In this document: one piece after another, positions 46,343-57,388 of the stretch
Position numbering within the stretch: position 1 is the first letter of the stretch
Layout of the letters: each line of letters begins with the position of its first letter
NCBI RefSeq assembly: GCF_000744225.1
Contig: NZ_JQLN01000006.1
Coordinates: 62,001 to 126,000, forward strand
Length of the DNA: 64,000 bases
Direction of reading: 5' to 3'
From: Kitasatospora mediocidica KCTC 9733
GTDB lineage: Bacteria; Actinomycetota; Actinomycetes; Streptomycetales; Streptomycetaceae
Translations under genes and position numbers: made by a program
The notes under the pieces: model-generated
Database searches by the model: none
What the model was told of the DNA's origin: nothing
Seen by the model: the letters and a program-made list of their open reading frames with translations, nothing else

Positions 46343-48025
46343 ATGACCGACACCATCGTGACCACCGGCTCCAACGCCACCTCGACCGACATCGACGTCG
46401 ACGTCGTCACCGCCGCGCCTCGCGCCGCCGTCCTCGACGACGCCCATGTGGGCGACATCCGGGGGGCGTTGGGCAGCATCAGGCTGGACGACACCGCGCC
46501 GCGGACCGGATTGTCCGCGAAGCTGAAGACCCTGCTGGCGATCATGGGCCCGGGCCTGATCGTGATGGTCGGCGACAACGACGCGGGCGCCTTCGCCACC
46601 TACGGCCAGGCCGGCCAGAACTACGGGACCCACCTGCTGTGGACCCTCCTGTTGCTGATCCCCGTCCTCTACGTCAACCAGGAGATGGTGCTGCGCCTGG
46701 GCGCGGTCACCGGTGTCGGCCACGCCCGCCTCATCCTGGAGCGCTTCGGCAAGTTCTGGGGCGCCTTCAGCGTCATCGACCTCTTCCTGCTCAACGCGCT
46801 GACGCTGGTCACCGAGTTCATCGGCATCACCCTGGCCGCCGGCTACCTCGGCCTGCCCAGGACCGCCTCCGTCGTGCTGGCCGCGGCGATCATCATCGCC
46901 TCCGCCTTCACCGGCTCCTTCCAGCGCTTCGAGCGGATCGCCATCACCCTGTGCGCGGGCTCCCTGCTGCTCGTCCCCATCTACTTCCTCTCCCACCCCC
47001 ACACCTCCCAGATGGCCCACGACTTCGCCATCCCCACCATGCCCGGCGGCCACGGTGAACTCGCCACCGTCATGCTGCTGATCATCGGCATCGTCGGCAC
47101 CACCGTCGCCCCCTGGCAGCTCTTCTTCCAGCAGTCCTACGTCATCGACAAGCGCATCACCCCGCGCTTCATGAAGTACGAGAAGGTCGACCTCTGGATC
47201 GGCATCGGCATCGTCGTCCTGGGCGCCGCCGCCCTGATGGGCGCCTCCGCCGCGGCCTTCGCGCACACCGGCCAGGCCGGCCAGTTCACGGACGCCGCCG
47301 GCGTCGCCAAGGGCCTGGAGGCACACGCCGGGAAGCTCGCCGGGGTCCTGTTCGCCATCGCCCTGCTGGACGCCTCCATCATCGGCGCCTTCGCCGTCTC
47401 GCTCTCCACCGCCTACGCCATCGGCGACGTCTTCGGCATCAAGCACTCGCTGCACCGGGGCGTCGGCGGCGCCAAGGGCTTCTACGCCCTCTACGCCGCA
47501 CTCGTCGCCCTGGCCGCCACCATCGTCCTCATCCCCGGCTCCCCGCTGGGCCTGCTCACCGAAGGCGTCCAGACCCTCGCCGGCGTGCTGCTCCCCTCCG
47601 CCTCGGTCTTCCTCCTCTTGCTCTGCAACGACAAGCAGGTCCTGGGCCCCTGGGCCAACGGCCCCCGCACCAACGCCTTCACCGCCGCCGTCGTCGGCGT
47701 CCTGGTGACCCTCTCCGTCATCCTGACCGCCTCCGTCCTCTACCCCCACATCACCGCCGACGCCATCCTGCAGATCATGGCCGTCTGCGGCGTCACCGGA
47801 GTCCTGGCAGCCGGCTACGCCTTCACCCGCCGCCGCACCGCCACCAACGAAGACCCCCTGGACCGCACCGGGCGCGACACCTGGCGGATGCCCCCGCTGG
47901 AGACCCTCACCAAGCCCGTCCTGGCCACCGGCCACAAGATCGGCATGGGCGCGCTGCGCAGCTACCTCCTCCTCGCGATGATCCTGGTCATCATCAAACT
48001 CATCCAGGTCGCCCTCACCAGCTGA
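46343..48025 (+). CDS. Nramp-family divalent-metal transporter, NRMT (magnesium)-like
   Basis: The 560-residue polytopic protein has the Nramp fold (about 11 TM segments) after a polar N-terminus of about 60 residues. The two unwound metal-binding helices differ from Mn/Fe Nramps. TM1 has GDNDAGAFATYG where classical members have DPGN, and TM6 has TTVAPWQLFFQQS where they have AxxMPHN, so the soft-metal-binding Met is Ala and the His is Trp. Loss of this Met marks the Nramp-related magnesium transporters (NRMT), and the M-box riboswitch upstream supports Mg2+ as the substrate. GGGAGG precedes the ATG. Mn2+ cannot be excluded. Confidence 0.85.
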   Translation: MTDTIVTTGSNATSTDIDVDVVTAAPRAAVLDDAHVGDIRGALGSIRLDDTAPRTGLSAKLKTLLAIMGPGLIVMVGDNDAGAFATYGQAGQNYGTHLLWTLLLLIPVLYVNQEMVLRLGAVTGVGHARLILERFGKFWGAFSVIDLFLLNALTLVTEFIGITLAAGYLGLPRTASVVLAAAIIIASAFTGSFQRFERIAITLCAGSLLLVPIYFLSHPHTSQMAHDFAIPTMPGGHGELATVMLLIIGIVGTTVAPWQLFFQQSYVIDKRITPRFMKYEKVDLWIGIGIVVLGAAALMGASAAAFAHTGQAGQFTDAAGVAKGLEAHAGKLAGVLFAIALLDASIIGAFAVSLSTAYAIGDVFGIKHSLHRGVGGAKGFYALYAALVALAATIVLIPGSPLGLLTEGVQTLAGVLLPSASVFLLLLCNDKQVLGPWANGPRTNAFTAAVVGVLVTLSVILTASVLYPHITADAILQIMAVCGVTGVLAAGYAFTRRRTATNEDPLDRTGRDTWRMPPLETLTKPVLATGHKIGMGALRSYLLLAMILVIIKLIQVALTS

Positions 48026-48047
48026 CCCCAGAGCCCACCCCGGACCG

Positions 48048-48073
48048 GGCGGCGGCGCGACCCCGCCGCCGCC
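48048..48073 (+). terminator. Hairpin terminator after the transporter gene
   Basis: GGCGGCGGC (48048-48056) pairs with GCCGCCGCC (48065-48073), 8-nt loop, 22 nt after the stop. Confidence 0.6.
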
Positions 48074-48239
48074 GACCCCGTCCGTACACCGACAACCCGC
48101 CCCGGATCGTCCCGCGAATCCCCGACGGTCAGCCGATGATCACTGGGTGCGGCGGCGCGGGCTCGCGTAGATTCTGTGCAGCTCGACCCCGAGCCCGCTC
48201 CGGTCGCCGACCGGTGCCGCCGCACGAAGGGCTGTTCCG

Positions 48240-49010
48240 ATGTTTTCTCAGTACCTCGACGCCTCCACCACCACCCCCTGGGTCCGCCGCCCGGCGCCCA
48301 GGCCGGCGGCCAGGCTGCGTCTGATCTGCTTCCACCCGGCCGGCGGCGGCCCGGCGATGTACCGGACCTGGCCGCAGAGCCTGCCGCTGGACGTCGAGGT
48401 GCTGGCGGTCCAGCTGCCGGGGCGTGAGACCCGGATCGCCGAACCGCACCTGACGAACTACCAGGACGCCGTGGAACAGGCGCACGCCGCGATCCAGCCC
48501 TTCCTGGACCGGCCGTACGTGCTGTTCGGCCACAGCATGGGCGCGATGATCGCCTACGGCGTCGCCCTGGCCGCCCAGCGCGCGGGCCGCCGCGCGCCGG
48601 CCCGGCTGCTCGTCAGCGGCTGTGCCGCGCCGGGCCACATGACCGACCGCCCCGACCGCCTGGAGTGGGACGACGAGCGCCTCGTCGAGGAGCTGCGCAC
48701 GATGGGCGGCACGCCGCCCGAGGTACTGGCGATACCCGCTCTGGTCGAGATGGTGCTGCCCACCCTGCGCGCGGACTACCGGATCTGTGCCTCCTTCAGC
48801 CACCCCCGGGACGAGCAGTTGGCGTGCCCGGTCGCGGTCTTCGGCGGGACCGAGGACAGCATGTCGCCGGCGTCCCTGGAGCGCTGGGCCGACACCACGC
48901 GCGGTGACAGCTCGCTGCGGATGTTCCCCGGTGGGCACTTCTTCCTGACCGCCGACTCGGCGCCGGCCGTCCTGGAGGCCGTCTGCGCCGAGCTGGCCGA
49001 GGTCGGCTGA
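48240..49010 (+). CDS. Type II thioesterase (orphan)
   Basis: The 256-residue alpha/beta-hydrolase of the editing thioesterase (TEII) family starts with RLICFHPAGGGPAMYRTWP. It has the nucleophile elbow GHSMGA, an Asp in FGGTEDSMSP and the catalytic His in FPGGHFFL. TEIIs clear wrong acyl or aminoacyl groups from polyketide and non-ribosomal peptide carrier proteins. No such synthase lies in the window; instead methylmalonyl-CoA mutase follows, an enzyme that can feed polyketide precursors. A TAGATT -10 box at 48168-48173 suggests its own promoter, and a perfect terminator separates it from the mutase genes. Confidence 0.88.
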   Translation: MFSQYLDASTTTPWVRRPAPRPAARLRLICFHPAGGGPAMYRTWPQSLPLDVEVLAVQLPGRETRIAEPHLTNYQDAVEQAHAAIQPFLDRPYVLFGHSMGAMIAYGVALAAQRAGRRAPARLLVSGCAAPGHMTDRPDRLEWDDERLVEELRTMGGTPPEVLAIPALVEMVLPTLRADYRICASFSHPRDEQLACPVAVFGGTEDSMSPASLERWADTTRGDSSLRMFPGGHFFLTADSAPAVLEAVCAELAEVG

Positions 49011-49051
49011 GCGCTGCCCGCGTTCGGCCGAACGGGTGGGCACATGGCGCA

Positions 49052-49090
49052 CCCTCTCTGCACTCCACACGCCCTGGAGTGCAGAGAGGG
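49052..49090. terminator. Hairpin terminator after the thioesterase gene
   Basis: Perfect 16-bp stem (49052-49067 with 49075-49090), 7-nt loop, followed by AAAGG. A separate perfect palindrome CGTTCGGCCGAACG lies at 49021-49034. Confidence 0.85.
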
Positions 49091-49134
49091 AAAGGTCACA
49101 CCGGTTTGATCTGCTGTCACGGGCCCGTCACCTC

Positions 49135-49140
49135 TAACCT
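49135..49140 (+). promoter_or_regulatory. -10 box for a leaderless mutA start
   Basis: TAACCT (49135-49140) ends 6 nt before the ATG at 49147, with no ribosome-binding site. Confidence 0.5.
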
Positions 49141-49146
49141 TCCCTC

Positions 49147-51050
49147 ATGACGGTCCCGCCCGAAGGGCTCCCCCTGGCCGCCGAGTTCCCGGATGCGACC
49201 CGTGAGCAATGGCAGCGGCTTGTCGAAGGCGTTCTGCGCAAGGCAGGTGCGGCCAACCCCGCCGCACCCGTCCCCTCCGGCCAGGAGGCCGAGGACGCAC
49301 TCGCCACCGAGGTAGAGGACGGACTGCGCGTCCGCCCGCTGTACACCGCCGAGGACTCGGCCATCGATTCCGGATATCCGGGCTTCCCGCCGTTCCTGCG
49401 CGGCAGCCGCCCGCAGGGCTCCGCGGTCGCCGGCTGGGACGTGCGCCAGCAGCACGCCGCACCGGACCCCCAGCGCGCCAACGAGGCGGTCCTGGCCGAC
49501 CTGGAGAACGGCGTCTCCTCGCTCTGGCTGACCGTCGGTGAGGCCGGACTGCCGATCGCCGCCCTGCCGCAGGAGCTGCGCGGGGTCTACCTCGACCTGG
49601 CCGCCGTCGTGCTGGACGCCGGGCCGCAGTTCGCCGCCGCCGCCGAGCAGCTGTTCGCCGTGTACGCCGAGCGGCAGGTGCCGGCCGAGGCAGCCGCGGG
49701 CAACCTCGGCGCCGACCCGCTGGGCCTGCTCGCCCGCACCGGACGGGCGCAGGACACCGCCGCGCAGCTCGCCGACGCGGCCGCGCTGGCCGCCCGCTGC
49801 CACCGCGACTTCCCCGCGGTGCGCGCGCTGACCGTGGACGCCCTCGCCTACCACGACGCCGGCGCCTCGACCGCCGAGGAGCTCGGCTGCTCGCTCGCCA
49901 CCGGCGTCGCCTACCTGCGCGAACTGACGGCGGCGGGCCTGAGCGTCGACGCGGCCGCCGGTCAGCTGGAGTTCCGCTACGCGGCCACCGCCGACCAGTT
50001 CCTCACCATCGCCAAGCTACGCGCCGCCCGTCGGCTCTGGGCCCGGGTGGCCCAGGTCAGCGGCGTGACGCCGGGCGCCGCGGCCCAGCGCCAGCACGCG
50101 GTCACCTCCTCGGTGATGATGACCGAGCGCGACCCGTGGGTGAACATGCTGCGCACCACGGTCGCCTGCCTGGCGGCCGGTCTCGGAGGCGCGGACGCGG
50201 TCACCGTCCTCCCGTTCGACACCGCCTTCGGGCTGCCGGACGCCTTCGCCCGGCGGGTCGCCCGCAACACCCAGTCGATCCTGCTGGAGGAGTCGCACCT
50301 GGCCCGGGTGATCGACCCGGCCGGCGGCTCCTGGTACGTCGAGCAGCTCACCGACGAGCTCGCGCAGTCCGCCTGGGCCTGGTTCCAGGAGATCGAGCGG
50401 GCCGGCGGCCAGCAGGCCGCGCTCGGCTCGGGCCTGGTCGGCGAGCGGATCGCCGCCACCTGGGCGCAGCGCTCGGACGACCTCGCGCACCGCCGTGAGC
50501 CGATCACCGGCGTCAGCGAGTTCCCGAACCTCGCCGAGCTGCCCGTGGTCCGCGACCCCGCGCCCGCGCCGCCCGGCGGCGGCCTGCCGCGGGTGCGCCG
50601 CTCGCAGGCCTTCGAGGCACTGCGCAGCCGCTCCGACGCCCGGCTGAACGCGACGGGTGAGCGCCCCCGGGTCTTCCTGGCCGCACTCGGACCGGCCGCC
50701 GTGCACACCGGCCGGTCCTCCTTCGCCGCCAACCTCTTCCAGGCCGGCGGTCTGGAGACCGTCGTCGGCCAGGCGACCGACCCGGCCGACACCGCCGCGC
50801 TGACCGAGGCGTTCGCCGCCAGCGGCGCGAGCACGGCCTGCCTCTGCTCCGGCGACAAGCTGTACGCGGAGCACGCCGAGGCCGCGGCTATCGCGCTGAA
50901 GGCCGCCGGAGCCCGCCGGGTGCTGCTCGCGGGCCGTCCCGGTGGCGAGCAGCGCGAGGCCTACCAGCGGGCAGGGGTGGACGAGTTCGTCTTCGCGGGT
51001 GGCGACGCCGTCGCCGTCCTCACCTCGGTCCTCGACGAGATCGGAGCGCT

Positions 51051-51054
<4 letters not shown>
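49147..51054 (+). CDS. mutA: Methylmalonyl-CoA mutase small (beta) subunit
   Basis: A 635-residue subunit of heterodimeric methylmalonyl-CoA mutase, which interconverts succinyl-CoA and (R)-methylmalonyl-CoA. The TIM-barrel region carries family segments (VRPLYTAED, AYHDAGASTAEEL, YAATADQFLTIAKLRAARRLWARV, ILLEESHLARVIDPAGGSWYVE). The C-terminal B12-like domain lacks the DxHxxG motif, as expected for the non-catalytic small subunit. The stop overlaps the large-subunit start. Transcription looks leaderless. Products feed propionate breakdown, odd-chain fatty acids and polyketide extender supply. Confidence 0.93.
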
Positions 51055-53264
<2,210 letters not shown>

Positions 53265-53268
53265 GCCG

Positions 53269-54261
53269 ATGGCCAGGGCGATCGACCTCGACAGTTACGT
53301 CAAGGGCGTGCTCGGCGGTTCCCGCGCCTACATCGCGCGGGCGATCACGCTCGTGGAGTCCACCCGCGCCGACCACCGCGAGCTGGCCCAGCAGCTGCTG
53401 ATCCAGCTGCTGCCGCACTCGGGCAAGGCCGTCCGGGTCGGCATCACCGGTGTCCCCGGGGTGGGCAAGTCGACCTTCATCGACGCGCTCGGCACCATGC
53501 TCACCGGCCTGGGGCACCGGGTCGCGGTGCTCGCCGTCGACCCGTCCTCCACCCTCACCGGCGGCTCCATCCTGGGCGACAAGACCCGGATGGAGCGGCT
53601 GGCGGTGGACCCGGCCGCGTTCGTCCGGCCGTCACCCACCTCCGGCACGCTCGGCGGGGTGGCCCGGGCCACCCGGGAGAGCATGGTGGTGATGGAGGCG
53701 GCCGGCTACGACGTGGTGCTCGTCGAGACGGTCGGCGTCGGGCAGTCCGAGACCACCGTCGCGGGCATGGTCGACTCCTTCCTGCTGCTCACGCTGGCCC
53801 GCACCGGCGACCAGCTCCAGGGCATCAAGAAGGGCGTGCTGGAGCTCGCCGACCTGGTCGCCGTCAACAAGGCGGACGGCCCGCACGAGACGGACGCCCG
53901 CGCCGCCGCCCGCGAACTGGCCGGCGCCCTGCGGCTGATGCACGCCCTGGACGCCGCCTGGACGCCCCCGGTGCTCACCTGCAGCGGCCGGGACGGCGCC
54001 GGCCTGGACGAGTTGTGGGAGCGCCTGCAGCAGCACCGCCAGATACTGGACGCGACCGGCGCGCTCGCCGCCAAGCGCCGCGACCAGCAGGTCGCCTGGA
54101 CCTGGGCGATGGTCCACGACCAGCTGCTCTCCCAGCTGCGTGCCCACCCCGAGGTGCGCCGGATCGCGCCCGACCTGGAACAGCAGGTCCGCGAGGGCAC
54201 CCTCACCGCCACCCTGGCCGCCGAACGGATCCTCGCGGGCTTCCGGCTACCGCCCGTGTGA
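53269..54261 (+). CDS. meaB: Methylmalonyl-CoA mutase-associated GTPase MeaB
   Basis: The 330-residue P-loop GTPase (ArgK/MeaB) loads and protects adenosylcobalamin in methylmalonyl-CoA mutase. It has the P-loop GVPGVGKS (residues 61-68), switch-like VAVLAVDPSSTLTGGSILGDKTRM, the Walker B VVLVETVGVGQSE and the guanine-specificity NKAD. The ATG at 53269 lies 4 nt after the mutB stop, so one operon is clear. Its end overlaps by 15 nt the end of the convergent DHFR-like gene. Confidence 0.95.
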   Translation: MARAIDLDSYVKGVLGGSRAYIARAITLVESTRADHRELAQQLLIQLLPHSGKAVRVGITGVPGVGKSTFIDALGTMLTGLGHRVAVLAVDPSSTLTGGSILGDKTRMERLAVDPAAFVRPSPTSGTLGGVARATRESMVVMEAAGYDVVLVETVGVGQSETTVAGMVDSFLLLTLARTGDQLQGIKKGVLELADLVAVNKADGPHETDARAAARELAGALRLMHALDAAWTPPVLTCSGRDGAGLDELWERLQQHRQILDATGALAAKRRDQQVAWTWAMVHDQLLSQLRAHPEVRRIAPDLEQQVREGTLTATLAAERILAGFRLPPV

Positions 54262-54825
54262 GGCCCCGCCGCGCGTGTAGTGCAGGAGCACCACCCCGTT
54301 GCCGAACGCCCGGGTCTCGCTGAGCCGCAGCGTGACCCGGGCGTCGGACGGCCCGAACAGCCGCTTCCCGGCCCCGATCAGGACCGGATGGACGTAGAGG
54401 TGGAACTCGTCCACCAGGTCGTGCCGCAGGAAGGTCGCGGCGAGATCCGCGCCGCCGAGCAGCAGGTCCCCGCCCGGCTGCGCCTTGAGCGCCAGGACCT
54501 CCTCGGGCACCACCTCCCGCACCACCGTGGTGTTCCAGTCGGCCCGCTCCAACGTCCTGGAGTAGACGAACTTCGGCATCTCCCGCCAGATCCCCGCGAA
54601 CTGCGCCGCCGGCCCGGTGACCGCCGGGTCGGCGTCCGCGGTCGGCCAGAAGTCCGCCATCAGCTGATGGGTGACCCGCCCGCTGAGGATCGCGCCCATC
54701 CCCGCGACGTACTCGTTGAGGTGCTGGTGCAACTCGTCGTCGACCAGGTGCCAGTCGATCTCCCGCTCCGGTCCTTCCATGAACCCGTCGAGGGAGACCG
54801 ACATCATCAGCACGATCTTTCGCAT
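54247..54825 (-). CDS. Dihydrofolate reductase/RibD C-terminal-like family protein
   Basis: The 192-residue protein begins MRKIVLMMSVSLDGFMEGPE and contains GAILSGRVTHQLM, KFVYSRTLERADWNTTVV, GGDLLLGGADLAATFLRHDLVDEFHLYVHPVLIGAGKRLF. This is the common stand-alone reductase of the RibD/DHFR superfamily, expected to bind NADPH. These proteins are widespread and their substrates are mostly unknown; it is not the essential folate enzyme. ATG 54825 has GAGGA 5 nt upstream. An 18-bp tandem duplication lies just upstream (54836-54871). Confidence 0.85.
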   Translation of the reverse strand: MRKIVLMMSVSLDGFMEGPEREIDWHLVDDELHQHLNEYVAGMGAILSGRVTHQLMADFWPTADADPAVTGPAAQFAGIWREMPKFVYSRTLERADWNTTVVREVVPEEVLALKAQPGGDLLLGGADLAATFLRHDLVDEFHLYVHPVLIGAGKRLFGPSDARVTLRLSETRAFGNGVVLLHYTRGGASHGR

Positions 54826-54835
54826 CGCGGTCCTC

Positions 54836-54871
54836 ACTCAGTCGGTCGGTCTTACTCAGCCGGTCGGTCTC
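54836..54871. repeat. 18-bp tandem duplication upstream of the DHFR-like gene
   Basis: ACTCAGTCGGTCGGTCTT (54836-54853) and ACTCAGCCGGTCGGTCTC (54854-54871) differ at two positions, and a partial third unit ACTCAGC follows. Confidence 0.9.
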
Positions 54872-54934
54872 ACTCAGCAAGGCGTCCGGCTCTGCGTCGG
54901 CGCGGTGATCCCGGGCGTGGGGCCGCTGCGGGGC

Positions 54935-54940
54935 TAGCGT
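54935..54940 (+). promoter_or_regulatory. -10 box for a leaderless start
   Basis: TAGCGT (54935-54940) ends 7 nt before the ATG at 54948; no ribosome-binding site is present. Confidence 0.45.
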
Positions 54941-54947
54941 AAGCGGC

Positions 54948-55604
54948 ATGCGTATCGTCATCGCGGGTGGACACGGACAGATCGGGTTGAAGCTGGAACG
55001 GCTGCTCTCCGAGCGTGGGGACCGGCCCGTGGGGCTGATCCGGCGGGCTGAGCAGGAGGCGGCGCTGCGCGACGCCGGGGCCGAACCGGTGGTGCTGGAC
55101 CTGGAGTCGGCCGACGTGGACGCGGTGGCCGCCGTCGTCTCCCGGGCGGACGCGGTGGTCTTCGCGGCCGGCGCGGGCGCCGGCAGCGGCGCCGGGCGCA
55201 AGGACAGCGTGGACCGGGCGGCCGCCGTACTCCTGGCGGACGCCGCCGAGCGGGTCGGCGTGCGGCGCTACGTCCTGCTCTCCTCGATGGGCGCCGACGC
55301 CGCCGCGCCCGACGGCGCCGACCCGGTCTTCGGCGCCTACCTGCGCGCCAAGGGCGCCGCCGACGACGAGATCCGCTCCCGCCACTCGCTCGACTGGACG
55401 GTGCTGCGCCCCGGTCCGCTCACCGACGAGCCGGGCACCGGCCTGGTCCGGCTGGCCGACTCGACGGGCCGCGGCGCCGTCCCCCGCGCCGACGTCGCCG
55501 CCGTCCTGGCCGCGCTGCTGGACGAGTCGGCCCCGGCGGTCGGCCGCACGCTCGAACTGGTCTCGGGCCCGGACACCGTCAGCAAGGCACTGGCCACCGC
55601 CTGA
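54948..55604 (+). CDS. NAD(P)-binding SDR-like protein (NmrA/YwnB type)
   Basis: The 218-residue Rossmann-fold protein is an atypical short-chain dehydrogenase. It opens MRIVIAGGHGQIGLKLERLL, with the GxxGxxG loop. It then shows VVLDLESADVDAVAAVV, AVVFAAGAGAGSGAG, the Ser in YVLLSSMGAD, a YLRAKGAAD Tyr/Lys pair and LDWTVLRPGPLTDEPGTG. Members reduce flavins or quinones, or act as redox sensors; the exact role is unknown. Expression looks leaderless. A 20-bp perfect terminator follows. Confidence 0.85.
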   Translation: MRIVIAGGHGQIGLKLERLLSERGDRPVGLIRRAEQEAALRDAGAEPVVLDLESADVDAVAAVVSRADAVVFAAGAGAGSGAGRKDSVDRAAAVLLADAAERVGVRRYVLLSSMGADAAAPDGADPVFGAYLRAKGAADDEIRSRHSLDWTVLRPGPLTDEPGTGLVRLADSTGRGAVPRADVAAVLAALLDESAPAVGRTLELVSGPDTVSKALATA

Positions 55605-55626
55605 CGCCCACCGCCTTCGCAGGCAA

Positions 55627-55671
55627 CGGCGTGATGGCCGCCCCGGACGGACCGGGGCGGCCATCACGCCG
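55627..55671. terminator. Bidirectional hairpin terminator
   Basis: Perfect 20-bp stem (55627-55646 with 55652-55671), loop ACGGA, between the convergent SDR-like and catalase genes. Confidence 0.92.
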
Positions 55672-55686
55672 TAGGAGGACCAGGCG

Positions 55687-57141
55687 TTACTTCTTCACGG
55701 CCGCCGCGATCCGGTCGCCGATCCCCTTGTCGACGTTGCGCCAGTACTGGAACGCCCGCTCCAGGATCGGCGCCGAGACGCCGTTCTTCAGGTGGCCGGT
55801 GACGTTCGACACCAGGCGGTCGCGCGCCGCGTCGTCCAGCACCTGACGCACCATCGTGCCGGCCTGGCCCCAGTCGTCGTCCTCACGGTGCAGCGGGTAG
55901 CCCTCGCGGACCATCTGCCCGGCCACGTCCCAGCCCAGCGGGTCGCCGAAGCGCGCGGTGTCGGCGGCCGGTCCGCCGTACGAGTTCGGCGCGTACGGCG
56001 TGGTCGCGCGCGAGGCGTCGAACCGCATCGGGCCGTCCTTGGCGTACGAGTGGACGGGCACGTGCGCCCGGTTGGGCGGGAGCTGGGCGTAGTTCGGGCC
56101 GATCCGGTACCGGTGGGTGTCGGGGTAGGAGAAGATCCGGCCCAGCAGCATCTTGTCCGGCGAGACGCCGATGCCGGGCACCAGGTTCGACGGCTCGAAC
56201 GCGGCCTGCTCGATGTGGACGTGATAGTTGTCCGGGTTGCGGTTGAGCGTCATCCGCCCGACCTCGATCAGCGGGTAGTCGCTGTGCGGCCACACCTTCG
56301 TCAGGTCGAACGGGTTGAACCGGTAGCCCCAGGCCTCGTCGAACGGCATCACCTGGACGTACAGCGTCCAGGACGGGTGCTCGCCGCGCTCGATCGAGTC
56401 GTAGAGGTCACGCAGATGGGCGTCCGGGTCCTGGCCGGCGAGTGCGTCGGCGTCCGCCTGGGTGAGGAAGTCGATGCCCTGGTCGGTCTTGAAGTGGTAC
56501 TTGACCCAGAACTTCTCGCCGCCCGCGTTCGCCCACAGGAAGGTGTGCGAGCCGTAGCCGTTCATGTGGCGCCAGGTCTTCGGGATGCCGCGGTCGCCCA
56601 TCAGCCAGGTCACCATGTGCGCCGACTCGGGGGAGAGCGTCCAGAAGTCCCACTGCATGTCGTTGTCGCGCAGGTGGGTGTCGGGGCGGCGCTTCTGCGA
56701 GCGGATGAAGTCCTGGAACTTGATCGGGTCGCGGACGAAGAAGATCGGGGTGTTGTTGCCGACGAGGTCGTAGTTGCCCTCTTCGGTGTAGAACTTCAGC
56801 GCGAAGCCGCGCGGGTCGCGCCAACTGTCGGGGGTGCCGAGCTCTCCGGCGACGGTGGAGAAGCGGGCCAGCATCTCGGTCTTCTTGCCGGGCTGGAAGA
56901 GGTCGGCCCTGGTGTACTGGCTGACGTCGTTGGTGACCTGGAAGACGCCGTACGCGCCGCCGCCCTTGGCGTGCACCACCCGCTCCGGGACCCGTTCGCG
57001 GTTGAACTGGGCCATCTTCTCGATCAGGTAGTGGTCGTGCAGCAGGATCGGGCCGACCGGGCCCGCAGTGAGCGAGTCGGAGTCGCTCTCGACCGGGACG
57101 CCTGCGTTGTTGGTGGTGTACGGGACCGCTGACTCGGACAT
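55687..57141 (-). CDS. katA: Monofunctional heme catalase (clade 3, small subunit)
   Basis: A 484-residue catalase breaking down hydrogen peroxide. The catalytic His is in RVVHAKGGGAYG, the distal Asn in LVGNNTPIFFVRDP, and the proximal heme Tyr in GRIFSYPDTHRYRIG. NADPH-binding-type residues are present (WTLYVQVMPFDEAWGYRFNPFDLTKVWPHSDYPLIEVG). The length fits small-subunit catalases such as streptomycete KatA. AAGGAGG lies 9 nt before the ATG at 57141. No CatR-type regulator is adjacent. Confidence 0.95.
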   Translation of the reverse strand: MSESAVPYTTNNAGVPVESDSDSLTAGPVGPILLHDHYLIEKMAQFNRERVPERVVHAKGGGAYGVFQVTNDVSQYTRADLFQPGKKTEMLARFSTVAGELGTPDSWRDPRGFALKFYTEEGNYDLVGNNTPIFFVRDPIKFQDFIRSQKRRPDTHLRDNDMQWDFWTLSPESAHMVTWLMGDRGIPKTWRHMNGYGSHTFLWANAGGEKFWVKYHFKTDQGIDFLTQADADALAGQDPDAHLRDLYDSIERGEHPSWTLYVQVMPFDEAWGYRFNPFDLTKVWPHSDYPLIEVGRMTLNRNPDNYHVHIEQAAFEPSNLVPGIGVSPDKMLLGRIFSYPDTHRYRIGPNYAQLPPNRAHVPVHSYAKDGPMRFDASRATTPYAPNSYGGPAADTARFGDPLGWDVAGQMVREGYPLHREDDDWGQAGTMVRQVLDDAARDRLVSNVTGHLKNGVSAPILERAFQYWRNVDKGIGDRIAAAVKK

Positions 57142-57336
57142 GGGGAAAGGCCTCCTTGCGGTTCGGACGTGCCGACGGGGTGGACACCGAGCCCGTCGGC
57201 CCGCGCGGCTCCCGCGCGGACAGCGGGCCGCCGGCTGCGGCCGTATACGACTCAAACACCGGCCGGCCGGTCCCACAACCGCTGCGTCGGCGACCGCTAC
57301 GCCCTGTCGCGTCAGCCCGGTCGCCCGCGTCCCCCT

Positions 57337-57388
57337 GCCCGCGTCCTCTCGGCTACGTCCCCCGCCCGCGTCCTCTCGGCTACGTCCC
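57337..57388 (-). repeat. 27-bp tandem duplication spanning a stop codon
   Basis: A 25-base identical block occurs at 57337-57361 and 57364-57388. On the reverse strand the phosphoribosyltransferase stop TAG (57380-57382) is repeated in the same frame at 57353-57355. Confidence 0.92.

Noticed and set aside
49021..49034. Perfect 14-bp palindrome CGTTCGGCCGAACG after the thioesterase gene
   Set aside because: It lies between a stop codon and a strong terminator, far from the next promoter. Probably part of the terminator stem region rather than an operator.
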